A DNA stretch of 37,074 nucleotides from Candidatus Pseudoscillospira falkowii (GTDB taxonomy: Bacteria > Bacillota > Clostridia > Oscillospirales > Oscillospiraceae): NCBI GenBank assembly GCA_904374485.1, contig CAJFFX010000012.1:1-37074 (forward strand). Reading direction: 5' to 3'. Below the pieces are notes generated by a model. The model was not told the DNA's origin. It was given only the letters and a program-made list of their open reading frames with translations, and did no database searches. This document shows, piece after piece, positions 17,126-25,309 of this stretch (its first letter is position 1; each line of letters begins with the position of its first letter). The translations under genes were made by a program, and so were the position numbers.

Positions 17126-17167
17126 GAAGCGCATTTTGGGGAACTGAAATGCGTTTCTTATTTTTTT
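17126..17167 (+). terminator. Intrinsic terminator after rnc
   Basis: GAAGCGCATTT pairs with AAATGCGTTTC around a loop of about 9-10 bases, followed by TTATTTTTTT. The following 150 bases before uppP are AT-rich with a possible -10 (TATGAT, 17207-17212), but I see no convincing -35. Confidence 0.85.
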
Positions 17168-17315
17168 GCTTAGAATCTGCAAAAGGACTGGAAAGGCCTG
17201 CGCAGATATGATAATATAAATCAATATGACGGCATTTACATAATATGCCTGCCGCCGCGTTTGAAAACCGGCGCACCCTCTGCGCCGCCGGGAACGAAGA
17301 AAGGAATTTCACACG

Positions 17316-18149
17316 ATGTCTATTTTATCCGCAGTGCTCCTGGGCGTGATCCAGGGCGTGGCAGAATTCCTGCCGATCTCCAGTTCGGGCCATCTGGCCA
17401 TTGCGCAGAACCTGCTGGGACTGAAGATCGAGGGCAGCACGGACAACACCTTCGACATCCTGCTGCACTTGGGCACGCTGATCGCCGTGTTTATTGCCTA
17501 CTGGCCCGATATCAAGGATATGATCCGGGAATTTTTCCTGGGTATACACGATCTGGCCAAGGGCACCACGCCCACGCCGGTGCCGCCCAACCGCAGGATG
17601 ATCCTGCTGATCATCATCGGCACGCTGCCCCTGTTTGCCGTGGTGCCGATCAAGGATTTCGTCGAGGGACTGAGCGCGAACACCGTTGTGGTGGGCTGCG
17701 CCCTGCTGGTCACCGGCGTGCTGCTGTTTTTCAGCGACCGGCATAACCGCGGCAGAAAAAATGCCGGCAGCGTCCGCCTGCGCGACGTGCTGATCGTCGG
17801 CATCGCCCAGGCCTTTGCAACGGTGCCGGGCCTTTCCCGCTCCGGCACCACGGTTTCCGTGGGGTGCTTTTTGGGGATGGACCGCCGCTTTGCCCTGCGC
17901 TATTCCTTCCTGATGTCGATCCCCGCCATTCTGGGCGCGAATATCCTGAGCCTGAAGGACACGCTGCAGACGGGCATCGATCCGGCGCTGATCCCGGCGT
18001 ATATTTCCGGCGTGGCCACGGCGGCGGTTTTGGGCTATCTCTCGATCCGCCTGCTGAAGCTGATCACGGACAAGGGCAAGTTCGGCGCGTTCGCCTATTA
18101 CTGCTGGGTCGTGGGCGGCCTGACCATTGTGGCGTCCCTGATCCTGTGA
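17316..18149 (+). CDS. uppP: Undecaprenyl-diphosphatase UppP (BacA)
   Basis: Integral membrane phosphatase that recycles undecaprenyl pyrophosphate to the lipid carrier used for peptidoglycan and other wall polymers; overexpression gives bacitracin resistance in this family. The 277 residues are mostly hydrophobic with about eight helices. The first catalytic motif is QGVAEFLPISSSGHL (Gln13, Glu17) and the second is PGLSRSGTTVSVG, with its Arg. Length is typical. AAAGGAATTTCACACG precedes the ATG. It runs into ftsK with a 56-base gap and no terminator. Confidence 0.95.
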   Translation: MSILSAVLLGVIQGVAEFLPISSSGHLAIAQNLLGLKIEGSTDNTFDILLHLGTLIAVFIAYWPDIKDMIREFFLGIHDLAKGTTPTPVPPNRRMILLIIIGTLPLFAVVPIKDFVEGLSANTVVVGCALLVTGVLLFFSDRHNRGRKNAGSVRLRDVLIVGIAQAFATVPGLSRSGTTVSVGCFLGMDRRFALRYSFLMSIPAILGANILSLKDTLQTGIDPALIPAYISGVATAAVLGYLSIRLLKLITDKGKFGAFAYYCWVVGGLTIVASLIL

Positions 18150-18205
18150 TCGGGCGGCCGCAGGCCGCGCGACGGGTTTGATTGTATTTGGAACGAGGTT
18201 TTTTC

Positions 18206-20905
18206 ATGGCACAGACGCAGACAAAAAAGAAAACATCCTCCGCTGCCAAGGGCCGGGCGAAGACCGGCGCGGCGCAGAAGAACAGCCGGCGCGCGCCGCA
18301 GCCGCCGGAGAAAAAGCCGATCCGCCGGGAGGTGGGCGGCGTCGTTTTCCTGGCGCTGGCGCTGTTTTCCGGCGTGGGCTATGTGCCCACCGAGGCGATC
18401 TTCATCCACTTTTTTGCCAACCTGCTCAAGGGCCTGTTCGGCTACGGCTTCTGGCTGATCCCGCCCGCGTTTTTGATCACGGGCCTGATTTTGCTGCTGC
18501 ACCGCGGCCGGCCCGTGCGGCTGCGGGTGGCGTGCATGCTCGTCGTGCCGGTGGGTGTGGGCGCGCTGCTGCAGGTTTTGCTGTGCCGGGAGGAATTTGA
18601 TTCGACTTTCGGCATTCTGGCGGCGCTTTACAAGAGCGGCATGGCCCTTTCCTCCGGCGGCGTGGTCTGCGGCGGCATCGGCTATGGCTTTGAGCAGCTG
18701 TTCGGTCCCTTCGCCTCCGTGGTGATCTGCGCCCTGGTCAGCGCGGTCTGCCTGCTGGCGGCGCTGAAGGTCAATCCAAAAAAGGTTTACGAGGCTTCCC
18801 GGGCACGCCGGCTGGAATACAAGCCGGAACCCGAAGAGGCATATCGCCCGCCCCGCATCACCGTGAAGGAGACGGCCCGCCGTCCCCGCCCCCAGATCGA
18901 CATTCCCCTGGACGGGGAGGATGAGGCCGCGCGCCGCGGCCGGGAGACGGTGGAAGAAGAGAAGCCCCGCCGCGCGGGATTTTTCAAGCGCGAGTCCAAT
19001 GTGCCCAAGCCCCATGAGGTGCTGAGCGGCGCGCCGGCCCAGCCGGCGGCGGACAGCGCGGCGGAAACGGCGCCCGTGGTGGAGCCGCTGACCGAGCGCT
19101 TCCAGAAGCGGGAGACGGCCGCGGAAGGAGCGCAGGCGCAGCGGGAGGAATCCCCGCAGAAGCCGGCCGCCGCGGAGGAGACTGCGCCCCAGGGCGCGCC
19201 AGAGGCGAAGCTGCCCGGAAAAAAGCAGACGGCGGCGGAGGTGGCCGCGGCCACGGCGGCGGTGACCGCCGAGATCGGCGAGACCATCGCCCAGGAGGGG
19301 CCGGCCTATCAGTATCCGCCCCTCACGCTGTTGGACGAGCGCGACCCGGGCAACCAGGCCGAGGCCGGCGCGGAACTGCGCGCCAATGCCCAGCGCCTGG
19401 CGGAGACCCTCACCAGTTTCGGCGTGGACGCCGCTCCCGGTGACGTGGTCCGGGGCCCCGCGGTCACCCGTTATGAGTTTGTGCTGGACCAGGGCGTCAA
19501 ACTCAGCAAGGTCACGAATTTGTCCGACGATATTGCCCTGGCCCTGGGGGCCAGCGGCGTGCGCATCGCCCCGGTGCCGGACAAGATCTCCGTGGTGGGC
19601 ATCGAGGTGCCCAATAAGCACGTCTCCCCGGTGCTGATCCGCTCCGTGCTGGAAAGCCGGGCCTTCACCCAGCATAAGTCTACGGTGGCCTTCGCCGTGG
19701 GGCGGGACATCGCCAATAACGACATCGTGGGCGACATCGCCAAGCTGCCCCACGTTCTCATCGCCGGTACCACCGGTTCCGGCAAGTCCGTGTGCACCAA
19801 CAGCCTAATCGTCTCCCTGCTCTATAAATCCACCCCCGAGGAGGTCCGCTTTATCATGGTGGACCCGAAAATGGTGGAACTGGCCCCCTACAACGGCATT
19901 CCCCACCTGCTGATCCCCGTGGTCACCGACCCGAAAAAGGCCGCCGGCGCACTGCAGTGGGCTGTGTTTGAGATGATGAAGCGCTACAAGACCTTTTCCG
20001 AGACCGGCGTCAAAAAGCTGGCGGAATACAACGATTTGGCCCGGCAGCGGGAAGAACTGCAGACCATGCCCACCGTGGTGGTGGTCATCGACGAGCTGGC
20101 GGACCTGATGCTGGTGGCCGCCAAGGAGGTGGAGGAATCCATCTGCCGGGTGGCCCAGATGGGCCGCGCCGCCGGCATCCACCTGGTCATCGCCACCCAG
20201 CGGCCTTCTGCCGACGTGATCACTGGATTGATGAAGGCCAACATCCCCAGCCGCATCGCCTTTGCCGTGTCCTCCTCCCTGGAGTCCCGCATCATTCTGG
20301 ACACCCCCGGCGCGGAAAAGCTGGTGGGCAGCGGCGATATGCTCTATGCCCCCCTGGGCAAGGGCAAGCCCCGCCGGGTTCAGGGCTGTTTTATCAGCCC
20401 CGAGGAGATCGAGCGGGTGGTGGACTTCGTCAAGCAGAGCGGCGAGGCGGAGTATTCCGATGAAGTGATGCAGAAGATCGAGGAAAGCCTGGTGGACAAG
20501 GACGCCAAGGGCACCAAGGGCAGCCAGGCGGCGGAGAGCGTGGAAGAGACCGACCCGCTGTTTGACGACGCGGTGGAGGTCCTGCTGGAAACGGGACAGG
20601 CCTCGGTGTCCATGCTCCAGCGGCGGCTGAAGCTGGGCTATTCCCGGGCGGCGCGCCTCATCGACCAGATGGAGGAGCGCGGCGTCGTGGGCCCCTTTGA
20701 GGGGAGCAAGCCCCGGCAGCTGCTCGTTTCCCGGGCCTCCTGGGACGCTTATAAAAACGGCGGCGCCGCCCCGGCGGCAGAGCCGGAGCCGGATCTGGAC
20801 GCCGGCGGGAAAGAGACGCCTGAGATCGACATCGACATTCCCGATCTGCCCGCGGGCACCGGCGAAGAGCGCGCCCCCTGGGATCAGGAAGCGCCGGAGC
20901 GCTGA
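18206..20905 (+). CDS. ftsK: DNA translocase FtsK/SpoIIIE
   Basis: Septum-located motor that pumps chromosomal DNA at division or sporulation. The 899 residues start with a basic N-terminus. Four membrane helices lie in about residues 45-195. A long charged, low-complexity linker (about 200-360, Glu/Ala/Pro/Arg) follows. The RecA-like motor has Walker A GTTGSGKS (521-528), Walker B VVVVIDELADLM, and ATQRPSADVITG. The C-terminal winged-helix gamma domain (about 780-840, SVSMLQRRLKLGYSRAARLI) reads the KOPS/SRS orienting sequences. ATG 18206 follows GAGG at 8 bases. Whether it acts as FtsK or SpoIIIE cannot be told from sequence. Confidence 0.94.
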   Translation: MAQTQTKKKTSSAAKGRAKTGAAQKNSRRAPQPPEKKPIRREVGGVVFLALALFSGVGYVPTEAIFIHFFANLLKGLFGYGFWLIPPAFLITGLILLLHRGRPVRLRVACMLVVPVGVGALLQVLLCREEFDSTFGILAALYKSGMALSSGGVVCGGIGYGFEQLFGPFASVVICALVSAVCLLAALKVNPKKVYEASRARRLEYKPEPEEAYRPPRITVKETARRPRPQIDIPLDGEDEAARRGRETVEEEKPRRAGFFKRESNVPKPHEVLSGAPAQPAADSAAETAPVVEPLTERFQKRETAAEGAQAQREESPQKPAAAEETAPQGAPEAKLPGKKQTAAEVAAATAAVTAEIGETIAQEGPAYQYPPLTLLDERDPGNQAEAGAELRANAQRLAETLTSFGVDAAPGDVVRGPAVTRYEFVLDQGVKLSKVTNLSDDIALALGASGVRIAPVPDKISVVGIEVPNKHVSPVLIRSVLESRAFTQHKSTVAFAVGRDIANNDIVGDIAKLPHVLIAGTTGSGKSVCTNSLIVSLLYKSTPEEVRFIMVDPKMVELAPYNGIPHLLIPVVTDPKKAAGALQWAVFEMMKRYKTFSETGVKKLAEYNDLARQREELQTMPTVVVVIDELADLMLVAAKEVEESICRVAQMGRAAGIHLVIATQRPSADVITGLMKANIPSRIAFAVSSSLESRIILDTPGAEKLVGSGDMLYAPLGKGKPRRVQGCFISPEEIERVVDFVKQSGEAEYSDEVMQKIEESLVDKDAKGTKGSQAAESVEETDPLFDDAVEVLLETGQASVSMLQRRLKLGYSRAARLIDQMEERGVVGPFEGSKPRQLLVSRASWDAYKNGGAAPAAEPEPDLDAGGKETPEIDIDIPDLPAGTGEERAPWDQEAPER

Positions 20906-20924
20906 AGTTTCTGAACTATGTGTG

Positions 20925-20963
20925 CGGGCCGGACAAGCAAACGCTTGTCCGGCCCGTTTTTTG
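20925..20963 (+). terminator. Intrinsic terminator after ftsK
   Basis: A 13-base perfect stem (CGGGCCGGACAAG with CTTGTCCGGCCCG) and a 6-base loop are followed by TTTTTTG. Confidence 0.92.
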
Positions 20964-20977
20964 TCGGATGAAAAAAT

Positions 20978-21007
20978 TTTTCCCTTCCCTGTCGCATTTT
21001 CCCTTCC
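20978..21007 (+). repeat. Tandem 11-base repeat upstream of the ECF sigma gene
   Basis: TTTTCCCTTCC occurs at 20978-20988 and again at 20997-21007, a 19-base period, directly before the sigma factor gene and after the ftsK terminator. No ordinary sigma-A promoter is visible here, so this pyrimidine-rich element is a candidate for an autoregulated ECF promoter or operator. Confidence 0.5.
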
Positions 21008-21041
21008 TGCGGGGTGTCTTTTATAGAGAGGTGAGCGAGCA

Positions 21042-21536
21042 ATGAACCAACAAGACCTTCCGCCGGAGGACGCGCGGGAAGCGGTGGTGCGGCGCTACGG
21101 CGCCATGGTCTACCGGCTGGCCCGGTCCCAGGTGCGCCGCCGCTGCGACGCGGAGGATATTTTCCAGGAGGTCTTCCTGCGCTATTTCCGCGCCGAAGAG
21201 GAGTTTTCCAGCGAGGAGCACCGCCGCGCCTGGCTGCTGCGCGTCACGGCGAACTGTGCGAAAAAATACTGGGCTTCGGCCTGGGTGCGCCACACGGTGC
21301 CGCTGGAGGAGGACATGGAGGACGTGGCCGCCCCCGGCGAGGAAGGCCGGGCCCTCTGGGAGGCGGTGCAGGCCCTGCCGGGGAAATACCGCGCCGTGCT
21401 GCACCTTTTTTACTATGAGGACCTCTCCGCGGAGGAGATCGGCCGCCTGCTGGGGGAAAAGAGCGCCACGGTGCGCACCCGGCTGACCCGGGCCCGCCGC
21501 CTGCTGAAACAACGACTGGAGGAGGATGGACTTTGA
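21042..21536 (+). CDS. ECF-type RNA polymerase sigma factor
   Basis: The 164-residue protein is a two-domain extracytoplasmic-function sigma factor. Region 2 is seen in AVVRRYGAMVYRLARSQV...AEDIFQEVFLRYFR (about 12-55), and region 4 in LPGKYRAVLHLFYYEDLSAEEIGRLL with KSATVRTRLTRARRLLKQRL (about 110-160). The ribosome site is AGAGGTGAGC. The stop TGA overlaps the ATG of the next gene by one base (TGATG), a typical sigma/anti-sigma arrangement. The signal sensed is unknown. Confidence 0.88.
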   Translation: MNQQDLPPEDAREAVVRRYGAMVYRLARSQVRRRCDAEDIFQEVFLRYFRAEEEFSSEEHRRAWLLRVTANCAKKYWASAWVRHTVPLEEDMEDVAAPGEEGRALWEAVQALPGKYRAVLHLFYYEDLSAEEIGRLLGEKSATVRTRLTRARRLLKQRLEEDGL

Positions 21537-22483
21537 TGAAAGAACGCTACTGCAAACTGATGGATCGCTGCGTACCGGGGGAAGAACTGGTGCGCGCCGC
21601 CGTGAAGGTCCGCCGGCCCGCCCGCCGGCGGCTGCGCCTGGGCGCGGCGGCGGCCCAGTATTTTACGCCGGTACAGCACGCCTGCGAGGGCCAGGGCATC
21701 CGCATGGAGGTGTTGTCCGTCTATATCCACGGCGACACGGCGGAAATATACATTTCCCTGCAGGACCAGACCGGGAACCGTATCGACGAGACCACGGACC
21801 TCTTTGACAGCTACGACATCCTGCGGCCCTATGACAGCACGGCTACCTGCCGCTTTGCGGGCTACGACGCGCAGACGCGCACGGTCCTGTTCCTGATCAC
21901 CATCACCGAGCAGGGGGGACACCGGATCGAGGGCGACAAAGTCACATTCCAGGTGCGCCGTTTCCTGAGCCATAAGGAGGAGCAGGAGGGCACGGCGATC
22001 CCCCTGTCCCTGGGGGATCTGGCGGAAGCTCCGGCGGGTGCGCCGGAGACCCTCACCGGCGGCAGCGGCGCGCTGGCATTTGAAGAGGCGCCGGCGGTGC
22101 TGACGCCTGGTGAGCCCTGGGAAGGCTTCCCTGTCAAGGGCATCGACCTGACCGCCGCCGGTTATGTGGACGGCAAGCTCCATATCCAGCTGGCGGTGGA
22201 GGACTATCTGGATAATGACAATCACGGTTGGCTTTACCTGAAAGGCGCGGCGGGGGAGATCATCGAGCCCGTCGGGACCGCGGCCTTCTGCACGGAGGGG
22301 AATGGTGCGGCGCGCGTCGATTATCAGGAGTTCGTCTTTGACGTTTCGCCGGAGGAAGGGGCGGAGTGTACTCTCTGGGGCGATTTTGTCACCTGCGGCA
22401 CCCTGACCGAGGGCTGCTGGCGCGTCACCTTCCCCCTGCGCCAGAGCGATACCTGGGCGCAGCCGCCGGTCGAAAAAACCTGA
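21536..22483 (+). CDS. Anti-sigma-like protein (DUF4179-like) lacking a visible membrane helix
   Basis: The 315-residue product begins MKERYCKLMDRCVPGEELVRAAVKV, like the cytoplasmic sigma-binding segment of DUF4179-type anti-sigma factors of Clostridia. The remainder (about 40-310) resembles their extracytoplasmic beta-rich part: GIRMEVLSVYIHGDTAEIYISLQDQTGNRID and CRFAGYDAQTRTVLFLITI. Between them the chain passes from RRLRLGAAAA straight to QYFTPVQ, so the expected 20-25 residue hydrophobic helix is absent. The open frame is uninterrupted. It may be a natural in-frame deletion giving a soluble product. The pairing with the sigma gene is inferred from the overlap. Family assignment is from memory and moderate. 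Confidence 0.6.
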   Translation: MKERYCKLMDRCVPGEELVRAAVKVRRPARRRLRLGAAAAQYFTPVQHACEGQGIRMEVLSVYIHGDTAEIYISLQDQTGNRIDETTDLFDSYDILRPYDSTATCRFAGYDAQTRTVLFLITITEQGGHRIEGDKVTFQVRRFLSHKEEQEGTAIPLSLGDLAEAPAGAPETLTGGSGALAFEEAPAVLTPGEPWEGFPVKGIDLTAAGYVDGKLHIQLAVEDYLDNDNHGWLYLKGAAGEIIEPVGTAAFCTEGNGAARVDYQEFVFDVSPEEGAECTLWGDFVTCGTLTEGCWRVTFPLRQSDTWAQPPVEKT

Positions 22484-22489
22484 AAAGTG

Positions 22490-22539
22490 AAAACGAATAG
22501 AAATATTTCTGCATGATATAACAAATAGGATTCGTTTTT
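22490..22539 (+). terminator. Weak possible terminator after the anti-sigma gene
   Basis: AAAACGAAT (22490-22498) can pair with ATTCGTTTT (22530-22538), followed by T and G. The 31-base loop makes it weak. Confidence 0.3.
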
Positions 22540-22565
22540 GCGCCTGATCTCGCGGTTTCGCCCCC

Positions 22566-22594
22566 TTTTCACCGGCGAGGAAAGCTGGTATACT
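22566..22594 (+). promoter_or_regulatory. Probable promoter for the zinc-ribbon gene
   Basis: TTTTCA (22566-22571) and TATACT (22589-22594) are separated by 17 bases, ending 35 bases before the ATG at 22630. Confidence 0.6.
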
Positions 22595-22629
22595 GAAAGC
22601 AGAAACTGCCTTGCAGGGAGGGAAGTCTG

Positions 22630-23601
22630 ATGTGGGATCGCCGCAAGATCCAGGCCAAGCGGGAATATTTTCGCGCCCAGCGCCTGTGCCCCACGGGGAA
22701 TTTTACGGAATTTGTGGTGCGGGTCTACTACGCCGTGCTGGCCTGTTCGGAGAAGGACGGGAGCGGCTGCCCGGCCGCCCGGGTGCGCAACCGGCGGCTC
22801 AGCCATTTTGTCTACCGGGGGATCTATGACCAGCCGGACCACGACTACGACATGGTGATCGAGGACTGCAAGCGCAATCTGTTTGAAATGGGCTACCTGC
22901 GCCAAAGCCCGGACGGAGGGCGCATCTATGTGGAGCGGCCCCTGGATTTTCTGAACGAGGGGGATCATGAACGCTATCTCGCCATGGCCGGAGAATTTTT
23001 CTGCCCGGCGGAACCGGCGGCGGGGGAGACGGAGACGGCGGCCCTTTCCTGTCCGGCCTGCGGCGGTGCCATGGTCCTGCGCCGGGGGAAATACGGCCCC
23101 TTTTTCGGCTGCGGACAGTTCCCCTGCTGCCGGGAAACGCTGTCTCTGGCGGAGGGGACCTACCGCCTGCTCCAGCGCCGGGGGATGGCGCTGTACGCCG
23201 TCACCCGCCCCTGCTGGAAATGCGGCCAGATCCTGCGCGTGCGCAGCTATTTCCCCTATCTCGACCTGACGGAGCTGCTGCCGGAGGCCGGGCAGGCGCT
23301 GGAAGGGCTGCGGGCGATCCGCCTGTCGGTGCTGCCGGCGCTGGACGCGCATCTGATGGGCTGCCGCGAGGGCCTGCAGGAGCGCTACAGCAAGCTGGCG
23401 GGTTTTTCCTATGTGGGGAATATCTGCCTCCGGTGCGATATGCTCCAGGGCAGCCGCCTGACCCTGGGCGAAGTGCTCGAAAGGCTGGAGCAGGCTGCTG
23501 CGGCCGGCGAACTGGACGCCTATGTGGAAACGCGCGTCCCGCTGACGGAAGAGACCCTCCCTTTGGAGGAGTGGACGGCGGCGGTGGAACAGCTCGTCTG
23601 A
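22630..23601 (+). CDS. Zinc-ribbon protein of unknown function (topoisomerase-type C4 finger)
   Basis: The 323 residues have an N-terminal region (about 1-125) I do not recognise, which includes FVVRVYYAVLACSEKDGSG and ends near the phrase FLNEGDHERYL. A topoisomerase-type C4 zinc ribbon follows, CPACGGAMVLRRGKYGPFFG with CGQFPCC (about 138-165), the same kind as the TopA C-terminal ribbons. Two further CxxC pairs, CWKCGQ (about 196) and CLRCDM (about 268), could make a second metal site split by an insert. No catalytic topoisomerase domain is present. It is a single-gene unit with its own promoter and terminator. A nucleic-acid-binding role is inference. Confidence 0.65.
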   Translation: MWDRRKIQAKREYFRAQRLCPTGNFTEFVVRVYYAVLACSEKDGSGCPAARVRNRRLSHFVYRGIYDQPDHDYDMVIEDCKRNLFEMGYLRQSPDGGRIYVERPLDFLNEGDHERYLAMAGEFFCPAEPAAGETETAALSCPACGGAMVLRRGKYGPFFGCGQFPCCRETLSLAEGTYRLLQRRGMALYAVTRPCWKCGQILRVRSYFPYLDLTELLPEAGQALEGLRAIRLSVLPALDAHLMGCREGLQERYSKLAGFSYVGNICLRCDMLQGSRLTLGEVLERLEQAAAAGELDAYVETRVPLTEETLPLEEWTAAVEQLV

Positions 23602-23609
23602 AAAGTGCT

Positions 23610-23650
23610 GAAAACGGGCGGGGGCCTCAGGCCCCCGCCCGTTTCTTGAG
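23610..23650. terminator. Bidirectional terminator between the zinc-ribbon gene and dapH
   Basis: A 15-base perfect stem, AAACGGGCGGGGGCC (23612-23626) with its complement (23630-23644), and a TCA loop lie between two converging genes. There are T-rich ends on both strands. Confidence 0.85.
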
Positions 23651-23664
23651 TTTCGGCGGTCTTT

Positions 23665-24360
23665 TTACAGTTTGCGCAGCGCGTCCACCAGCGCGGTTTT
23701 CTGGGCTGTGCCGGGGTTCATCTCCTTGATGACCTTGGCGGGGCAGCCGGCCACGACGCTGTTGGCCGGCACGTCCTCCACCACCACGGCGCCGGCGGCC
23801 ACCACGGAGTTCGCGCCGATGCGGCAGCCTTCGATGACCACGGCGTTGGCGCCGATGAGCACGTTGTCCTCCACCACCACGGGGGTGGCGCTGGCGGGCT
23901 CGATGACGCCGGCCAGCACGGCGCCGGCGCCGATGTGGCAGTGTTTGCCCACGGTGGCGCGGCCGCCCAGCACGGCGCCCATGTCGATCATGGTGCCCTC
24001 GCCGATGACGGCGCCGATGTTGATGACGGCGCCCATCATAATCACCGCGCCGTCGCCGATCTCCACCTGGTCGCGGATCAGGGCGCCGGGCTCGATGCGG
24101 GCATTGATGTTTTTCAGGTCCAGCAGGGGCACGGCGGAATTGCGCCGGTCGTTTTCCACCACCATGTCCTCGATTTTTTCCGCGTTGGCGGCGAGGATGG
24201 GCTGCAGCTCCTTCCAGTCGCCGAACACCACGCGGCAGTCGCCGCTGCCGAAGACCTTGGCGCTGCCGTAGTCAATGGGCGCGCTCTGGCGCACATAGAC
24301 CTTCACGGGGGTCTTTTTTTCCGCATTGCTGATAAAGGCAATGATCTCTTCTGCGTTCAT
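23665..24360 (-). CDS. dapH: Tetrahydrodipicolinate N-acetyltransferase DapH
   Basis: Transfers acetyl from acetyl-CoA to tetrahydrodipicolinate, the committed step of the acetylase route to diaminopimelate and lysine. The 231 residues have the DapH N-terminal domain ([41 protein letters not shown]) and a left-handed beta-helix of hexapeptide repeats (about 85-205, such as [20 protein letters not shown] and [19 protein letters not shown]). This distinguishes it from succinyl-type DapD. ATG 24360 is preceded on the minus strand by AAAGGACGACCCCA. It is the second gene after dapB, 20 bases downstream. Confidence 0.94.
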   Translation of the reverse strand: MNAEEIIAFISNAEKKTPVKVYVRQSAPIDYGSAKVFGSGDCRVVFGDWKELQPILAANAEKIEDMVVENDRRNSAVPLLDLKNINARIEPGALIRDQVEIGDGAVIMMGAVINIGAVIGEGTMIDMGAVLGGRATVGKHCHIGAGAVLAGVIEPASATPVVVEDNVLIGANAVVIEGCRIGANSVVAAGAVVVEDVPANSVVAGCPAKVIKEMNPGTAQKTALVDALRKL

Positions 24361-24380
24361 TGGGGTCGTCCTTTCTTTTT

Positions 24381-25100
24381 TCAGTTTTGGAACAGCAGAG
24401 CCTGCAGATCGTAGAGGCCGTTGGGCTTGTCCTTCAGGATGCGGGCCATGTGCAGCGCGCCGTTGACGAAGATCTGGCGGCTGGCGGCCCGGTGGGTGAT
24501 CTCGAATTCCTCGTCGGGGCCGTAGAAGGATACGGTGTGTACGCCGGCCACGGTGCCGCCGCGGCGGGAGTGCATGCCGATCTCCTTGGCACCGCGCTTG
24601 CCCACGGCGCCCTGGCGACCGTAGACCGTGGTCATCTCGCCCCGGGGATCCACGGCGTCGCGCAGCATTAGGGCGGTGCCGCTGGGGGCGTCCACCTTCT
24701 GGTTGTGGTGGGTCTCGGTGATCTCCACGTCGAAATCCGGCATCAGCGTGGGCGCGATCTGCTGCAGCACGCGCTGGAACACGGCGATGCCGATGGAGTA
24801 GTTGCCGCTGTGGAGCACGGGGGCGTAGACCGCCAGGGCGCGGATGCGCCCCATCTGCTCGGTGCTGTAACCGGTGGTGCCGGAGAGCAGGGGCGTGCCG
24901 GTGCGGCGGACATAATCCTCCACAAAGGTCAGGGTGGCGGGGTTGGAAAAATCCATCACGATATCGGCGCAGCGGCCCATCTCGGCTAACTCGCCGATGT
25001 TGTCCAGATCCATTGCTGCCGCGACGGTATCGCCGGAAGCCAGGGCGGTCTGTTCGATCAGTCTGCCCATGCGGCCATAGCCCACGATCAGAATTTTCAT
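24381..25100 (-). CDS. dapB: 4-hydroxy-tetrahydrodipicolinate reductase DapB
   Basis: Reduces the DapA product to tetrahydrodipicolinate using NAD(P)H. The 239 residues start [20 protein letters not shown], a Rossmann GxGxxG start. The motifs [10 protein letters not shown] and LLSGTTGYS are present. The catalytic/substrate segment [19 protein letters not shown] has the His-His pair and the Lys/Ser-Gly-Thr residues. Slightly shorter than the E. coli enzyme, as usual in Bacillota. AAGGAGG lies 7 bases before the ATG on the minus strand. The product feeds DapH, encoded next. Confidence 0.95.
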   Translation of the reverse strand: MKILIVGYGRMGRLIEQTALASGDTVAAAMDLDNIGELAEMGRCADIVMDFSNPATLTFVEDYVRRTGTPLLSGTTGYSTEQMGRIRALAVYAPVLHSGNYSIGIAVFQRVLQQIAPTLMPDFDVEITETHHNQKVDAPSGTALMLRDAVDPRGEMTTVYGRQGAVGKRGAKEIGMHSRRGGTVAGVHTVSFYGPDEEFEITHRAASRQIFVNGALHMARILKDKPNGLYDLQALLFQN

Positions 25101-25114
25101 AAAAAAACCTCCTT

Positions 25115-25175
25115 CTGTCCGCCCTGCCGCCGGAGGGGCGGCGGACAGGCGGGCGCGCAGCGCGCTGCGCTCTTT
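25115..25175 (-). other. Palindromic leader of dapB
   Basis: In the dapB leader, CTGTCCGCC (25140-25148 on the minus strand) pairs with GGCGGACAG (25115-25123), immediately before the AAGGAGG ribosome site. Upstream of it is a 16-base palindrome of alternating GCGCAGC/GCTGCGC (around 25155-25171). No T-box or L-box motif is apparent to me. Confidence 0.5.
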
Positions 25176-25181
25176 TTTTGT

Positions 25182-25210
25182 ATCATAGCATCATCCCGGG
25201 ACAAGCGCAA
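25182..25210 (-). promoter_or_regulatory. Promoter for dapB-dapH (leftward)
   Basis: On the minus strand TTGCGC (25210-25205) and TATGAT (25187-25182) are separated by 17 bases. The resulting leader of roughly 75 bases carries the palindromes described separately. Confidence 0.7.
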
Positions 25211-25250
25211 GAACATTTCCGCCAGCCGCGCCGGCGGCGCGGATTTTTCC

Positions 25251-25279
25251 TATACATTTCGCCGGATATAAGGTACAAT
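25251..25279 (+). promoter_or_regulatory. Promoter for the M20 deacetylase gene
   Basis: TATACA (25251-25256), then 17 bases, then TACAAT (25274-25279), 30 bases before the ATG. It is divergent from the dapB promoter. Confidence 0.6.
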
Positions 25280-25309
25280 GGAACCAATGCCAACAAAGGA
25301 GCCGAGACC

